Source: Actinomycetales bacterium (GTDB taxonomy: Bacteria > Actinomycetota > Actinomycetes > Actinomycetales > Dermabacteraceae). Taken from it: 8,252 nt of DNA. The notes under the pieces are model-generated. The model was not told the origin of the DNA. It searched no databases and saw only the letters and a program-made list of their open reading frames with translations. The position numbers and the translations under genes were made by a program. The DNA is taken from assembly GCA_012799425.1 (NCBI GenBank), contig JAAZLF010000045.1:1-8252 (forward strand), given 5' to 3'. Below, in pieces: positions 5,856 to 8,252 of this stretch (the stretch's first letter is position 1; every line of letters begins with the position of its first letter).

Positions 5856-6490
5856 GCCCGGGCGTCATCCTTCGCCGTGGGTGCCGAGTGCGCAGCGGAT
5901 CCGGTCGCGGTGGCCCGAGCCTGCTGAGCCCGTTCCCGGCCCGCGGGCATCGCATCCAGCGCCCCGGTCGCGGCGAGCGCCCGGGTGGCGGCCCAGCCCA
6001 GCACGCCGCACAGCAGCGCCCCGGAGAGCAGGAAGAAGCCCAGCATCGCGAAGGAGAAGGTCCAGCTCATCTCCTGGTAGTAGGCGAACTTCTCCCAGCC
6101 CCACTCCAGCAGGGCCGAGAGCATACCGCCCAGGATCGCCACCGGCAGGGTGAAGCGGCGGTAGCGGAAGGCCAGGAACGCCAGCTCGACGCCGCCGCCC
6201 TGCATCAGGCCGGAGATCGCCGTGCCCCAGCCCCACTGGCTTCCCAGCAGCATCGACAGCACAGCCGCGATCATCTCGGCCAGCAGGGCGGCGCCGGGCT
6301 TGCGCACGATCAGCGCGGCCAGCAGCGCGGGCAGGAACCAGATCCCGGCCAGCAGGCCCTCGGCGGGCTTGAACGCTGTGGTGAGCGGCCCGATCAGGGT
6401 GTACAGCTGGCCGTACCCCAGGAACGCGACGCCGAAGGCGGCCCCGATCGTCACGGTGACCAGCAGGTCCACGGTGCGGAAACGAGTCAT
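5852..6490 (-). CDS. ykoE: YkoE-family ECF substrate-binding (S) subunit for thiamine/HMP uptake
   Basis: A 212-residue integral membrane protein that captures the vitamin and hands it to the EcfA-EcfA-EcfT module encoded by the next gene. It has a short N-terminus (MTRFRTVDLL), then about five or six hydrophobic helices between residues 8 and 172. Typical YkoE elements include AFGVAFLGYGQLY (18-30), GIWFLPALLAALIVRKPGAA (49-68), GSQWG (83-87) and the QGGGVELAF block (97-105). The tail after about 180 is polar, Ala-rich and probably cytoplasmic. The start at 6490 is fixed by a good Shine-Dalgarno (AAGGAG, 5 nt before ATG). An in-frame extension to 6646 would translate the riboswitch and is rejected. 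A TPP riboswitch in the leader points to thiamine or a thiamine precursor as the ligand. The exact ligand of YkoE proteins (thiamine versus hydroxymethylpyrimidine) cannot be settled from sequence. Confidence 0.92.
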   Translation of the reverse strand: MTRFRTVDLLVTVTIGAAFGVAFLGYGQLYTLIGPLTTAFKPAEGLLAGIWFLPALLAALIVRKPGAALLAEMIAAVLSMLLGSQWGWGTAISGLMQGGGVELAFLAFRYRRFTLPVAILGGMLSALLEWGWEKFAYYQEMSWTFSFAMLGFFLLSGALLCGVLGWAATRALAATGALDAMPAGRERAQQARATATGSAAHSAPTAKDDARA

Positions 6491-6495
6491 CACTT

Positions 6496-6514
6496 CTCCT
6501 TCCTCGACGGAAGG
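6496..6514 (-). promoter_or_regulatory. Shine-Dalgarno-sequestering hairpin of ykoE
   Basis: On the minus strand CCTTCC (6514-6509) pairs perfectly with GGAAGG (6503-6498) over a 5-nt loop GTCGA. The Shine-Dalgarno AAGGAG (6501-6496) is largely inside the 3' arm, so the closed hairpin should block ribosome access. The 5' arm can pair instead with the 3' strand of the aptamer's P1 region: CCC-CTTCC (6516-6509) with GGGAG-TC-GGG (6556-6547), 8 bp including one G-U, with a 2-nt bulge. This gives a simple translational ON/OFF switch. The pairing is seen in the sequence; the mechanism is inferred. Confidence 0.6.
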
Positions 6515-6521
6515 GGCGTGA

Positions 6522-6536
6522 GGCACCGGTGGTGCC
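6522..6536 (-). other. Short GC hairpin in the ykoE leader
   Basis: GGCACC / GGTGCC, a 6-bp perfect inverted repeat with a 3-nt loop, lies between the aptamer and the Shine-Dalgarno hairpin. No U-tract follows on the minus strand, so it is not a convincing terminator. It may be a spacer helix of the expression platform. Confidence 0.45.
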
Positions 6537-6547
6537 GCACGGAAATC

Positions 6548-6636
6548 CCGACTCCCTACGCCGGTGCAAACCGGATCAGGTTCGAGGGTCTGCGCCAGAT
6601 GCGCACTCTCAGCACCGTGCGGTGCTCCCCTGTCAG
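6548..6636 (-). ncRNA. TPP (THI-element) riboswitch
   Basis: A thiamine pyrophosphate aptamer in the leader of ykoE, read on the minus strand. P1 is CTGAC (6636-6632) with GTCGG (6552-6548). Next come the AGGGGAGC segment, a P3 hairpin AGCACC-GCAC-GGTGCT, and the hallmark CTGAGAG. An extra arm TGCGC-ATCTG-GCGCA follows, then ACCCTCGAACCTGATCCGG. The last arm is CCGGT-TTGC-ACCGG, ending in the invariant GCGTAGGGA. CTGAGA, GAACCTGATC and GCGTAGGGA are the diagnostic conserved blocks. The ykoE start lies about 58 nt after the aptamer. In other bacteria ligand binding represses the thiamine genes downstream. Here the platform looks translational because the Shine-Dalgarno is paired and no terminator with a U-run is visible. 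Confidence 0.95.
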
Positions 6637-6652
6637 CGGATGACAATCCGAG

Positions 6653-6658
6653 AGCCTA
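6653..6658 (-). promoter_or_regulatory. Putative -10 element of the riboswitch-ykoE operon
   Basis: TAGGCT on the minus strand lies 16 nt before the predicted start of P1, so transcripts would begin close to the aptamer. The gap after the upstream gene's stop (6693) is only 56 nt, and no clear -35 is visible. Read-through from the upstream gene is an alternative. Confidence 0.35.
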
Positions 6659-6692
6659 CCCCGCTGCGAAGGTTCCTGCCGTGGCCTGCGTC

Positions 6693-7259
6693 TCAGCGAC
6701 GTGCGCGGATCGCCTGGTCGACAGCCTCCGCCGCCGCCTGCGGATCGACGGGCTGGATGAGGTAGTGGCGCGAGCCGCGCCCGATGATCTCCACCATCGT
6801 GCCGGGCCCGGTGGCCAGGACCTGGTACCGGGCGCGGGGCTCGCTGAGCGTGTAGATCTTCCGCCTGCCCACCGGGGTGAGCTCGTCGGGTCGCGGCGTG
6901 ATCACGGTGCTGCGACGCCACCCGTAGCCTCCCAGCGTCACGCCCGCCTGCGAGGACGGCACGGTGCGCAGCTGCACCGTGCGGAAGTCCTCGAGAGGCC
7001 ACGGCCGGCGGGGCAGGAACCCGCCCAGGCTGACCGTGACCCCGTGCTCGTCGACGATGAACCGCGTCCACTGGCCCATCCAGGTCCACAGCGTCAGCGC
7101 CGCGAACAGCACCGAGAGCAGCACCGTGCCCGGCAGGCCGGCGCGCTGGTGCATGAGCACCACGAGCACGATGCCGCTCAGCGCGGTGATCCCGATCCGT
7201 GTCCAGCCGATCGAGGAGGGACGGGTGCGGCCCACGTAGAACGGGGGATCGGGTCTCAC
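6693..7259 (-). CDS. Small membrane protein with a PH-like domain, function unknown
   Basis: A 188-residue protein with two N-terminal hydrophobic helices (about 21-36 and 44-62) joined by a short turn. A soluble, strand-rich domain follows, beginning FIVDEHGVTVSLGG (67-80) and PWPLEDFRTVQL (86-97). This two-helix plus beta-domain layout, with a V-DE-GV element and a W-P-LEDF strand, resembles actinobacterial membrane-anchored PH-domain proteins. I do not recognise a specific family, and no catalytic motif is visible. A segment VTLGGYGWRR (107-116) stands out as a possible family signature. The C-terminal helix (QAAAEAVDQAI, 174-184) is the kind that caps a PH fold. The GTG start at 7259 overlaps the stop of the M13 peptidase gene (GTGA), so it is probably translated by coupling. 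The same overlap makes a good Shine-Dalgarno unnecessary, and none is seen at normal spacing. Confidence 0.75.
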   Translation of the reverse strand: MRPDPPFYVGRTRPSSIGWTRIGITALSGIVLVVLMHQRAGLPGTVLLSVLFAALTLWTWMGQWTRFIVDEHGVTVSLGGFLPRRPWPLEDFRTVQLRTVPSSQAGVTLGGYGWRRSTVITPRPDELTPVGRRKIYTLSEPRARYQVLATGPGTMVEIIGRGSRHYLIQPVDPQAAAEAVDQAIRARR

Positions 7260-8252
7260 CAGATCGTCACCCGCTCCTCGGGGGCGCGGTACATCGCGTC
7301 ACCCTCGGCCACGTCGAAGGCGGTGTGGAACTCGTCGATGTGGCCCACCACGGTGTTGCAGCGGAACTCCATCGGCGCGTGCGGGTCCACGGCCAGGCGG
7401 CGCACCGCTTCCTGATCGCGGTTCTTCCCGCGCCACACGGTCGCCCAGGACCAGAAGACCCGCTGCAGCCCTGTGAAGCCATCGATCTCGGCCTCGATCT
7501 GCGCGGTGTCATGGCTGGCGAGGTACGCCTTCACCGCGATGGAGAGGCCGCCGAGGTCGCCGATGTTCTCGCCGATGGTCAGGGCGCCGTTGACGCGGTG
7601 GGAGTCGTCGAGATCGCGCGGGGACAGCTCGGAGTACTGGGTGATCAGCTGGGCGGCGCGCGCATCGAAGGCCTCCCGGTCCTCCGGGGTCCACCAGGAG
7701 ATCAGGTTCCCGTCCCCGTCGTACTTGGAGCCCTGATCGTCGAAGCCGTGACCGACCTCGTGGCCGATCACCGCACCGATCCCGCCGAAGTTCACGGCGT
7801 CGTCGGCCTCCGCGTCGAAGAACGGCGGCTGCAGGATCGCGGCGGGGAACACGATCTCATTGCGGCCGGGGTTGTAGTAGGCGTTGACCGTCTGCGGGGT
7901 CATGTGCCATTCCGTCTCGTCGATCGGTCCGCCGATCTTCGCGTACTCGAAGGCCGCCTCGAAGCGGCGCGAGGCGCGAGCGGTGGCCACCAGGTCGCCG
8001 GGCACGATCTCGAAGCCCTCGTACTCGCGCCACACCTCGGGGTAGCCGATCTTGGGGGTGAACTTCTCGAGCTTGGCCAGGGCCTTCTGCCGGGTGGCCG
8101 GGGTCATCCAGGGCAGGTTCTCGATCGAGTCGCGGTAGGCGTCCATCAGCGCATCGACCAGCTCGGTCATGCGCTCCTTGTGCGAGGCGGGGAAGTGGCG
8201 GGCCACGTACTCGCGGCCGACGGCGAAGCCCACGGCGCCCTCGACGAAGGCG
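7256..8252 (-). CDS. pepO: M13-family (neprilysin/PepO-type) zinc metallopeptidase, C-terminal part
   Basis: About 331 C-terminal residues of a PepO-type oligopeptidase. The N-terminal half lies beyond the window, so the GTG at 8233 is an internal valine. The catalytic domain is complete in the part that matters. The substrate-binding NAYYNPGRNEIVFPAAIL leads to the zinc site HEVGH (nucleotides 7748-7762), followed by GFDDQGSKYDGDGN. The third zinc ligand region is ENIGDLGG (7547-7570), with the ExxxD glutamate and aspartate. The C-terminus FRCN-VV-IDEF-AFDV-EGDAMY-APEERV-IW is the family's standard end. These enzymes cut peptides up to roughly 40-50 residues. No secretion signal can be judged because the N-terminus is missing; many bacterial PepO enzymes are intracellular and some are exported. 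The stop overlaps the start of the downstream membrane protein. Confidence 0.95.
   Translation of the reverse strand, partial: AFVEGAVGFAVGREYVARHFPASHKERMTELVDALMDAYRDSIENLPWMTPATRQKALAKLEKFTPKIGYPEVWREYEGFEIVPGDLVATARASRRFEAAFEYAKIGGPIDETEWHMTPQTVNAYYNPGRNEIVFPAAILQPPFFDAEADDAVNFGGIGAVIGHEVGHGFDDQGSKYDGDGNLISWWTPEDREAFDARAAQLITQYSELSPRDLDDSHRVNGALTIGENIGDLGGLSIAVKAYLASHDTAQIEAEIDGFTGLQRVFWSWATVWRGKNRDQEAVRRLAVDPHAPMEFRCNTVVGHIDEFHTAFDVAEGDAMYRAPEERVTIW

Noticed and set aside
4569..6153. Two long plus-strand frames (4569-5927 and 4696-6153) opposite the ECF genes
   Set aside because: They are shadows of the minus-strand ABC and YkoE genes, with low-complexity Ala/Arg/Ser/Gly content and no domains.
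6522..6536. Possible intrinsic terminator in the ykoE leader
   Set aside because: The stem is only 6 bp with a 3-nt loop and no U-tract follows, so I list it as a hairpin and prefer translational control.
6491..6646. N-terminal extension of YkoE by 52 residues
   Set aside because: It would be a translation of the TPP riboswitch, and the ATG at 6490 has a strong Shine-Dalgarno and a normal YkoE N-terminus.
1..8252. Mobile elements, CRISPR arrays, tRNA/rRNA genes, defence or biosynthetic clusters
   Set aside because: None seen on either strand: no transposase or integrase motifs, no regularly spaced repeats and no target-site duplications. The window is mostly housekeeping genes.

Overview
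This is an ordinary chromosomal stretch of a very GC-rich actinobacterium, tightly packed and with strong G/C bias at third codon positions. The rpiB-nei order (the same as Rv2465c-Rv2464c of Mycobacterium tuberculosis as I recall it), the start sites that look leaderless, and the style of the proteins suggest Micrococcales. A Brachybacterium or Dermabacteraceae relative is my guess, not something proven here. I see no IS element, CRISPR array, phage gene, tRNA or rRNA.

Left block, + strand (1-2361): the 3' end of rpiB (ribose-5-phosphate isomerase B), then a Nei-type DNA glycosylase whose ATG overlaps the rpiB stop (TAATG), then a proline-iminopeptidase-like alpha/beta hydrolase with its own Shine-Dalgarno. 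A perfect 8-bp GC hairpin follows, shared with the convergent gene on the other side. Middle block (2432-3785): a small ankyrin-repeat protein (-) and an ElaA-type acetyltransferase (+) diverge from a 133-bp intergenic region. Both lack a Shine-Dalgarno and have a TANNNT hexamer 6-7 nt before the ATG, the spacing of leaderless genes. After elaA comes a winged-helix regulator (+) whose homology stops after its recognition helix, exactly where the convergent transporter gene ends. It looks 3'-truncated.

Right block, - strand (8252 to 3783): the C-terminal part of an M13 (PepO-type) zinc metallopeptidase, overlapping by GTGA a small membrane protein with a PH-like look. Then comes a TPP riboswitch controlling a two-gene ECF vitamin transporter: the YkoE-family S component, and a single polypeptide carrying two ABC ATPase domains plus the EcfT transmembrane subunit, the two genes again overlapping by GTGA. 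The riboswitch leader ends in a hairpin that covers the ykoE Shine-Dalgarno, with a plausible alternative pairing to the 3' side of the aptamer. This is the best-supported regulatory circuit here: when thiamine pyrophosphate is abundant, uptake of thiamine or a precursor is shut off at translation.

I found no convincing new multi-gene system. The points most worth a second look are the truncated winged-helix gene, the riboswitch expression platform, the one-chain A-A-T transporter, the divergent leaderless pair with a tandem duplication over one promoter, and the enlarged Nei protein.
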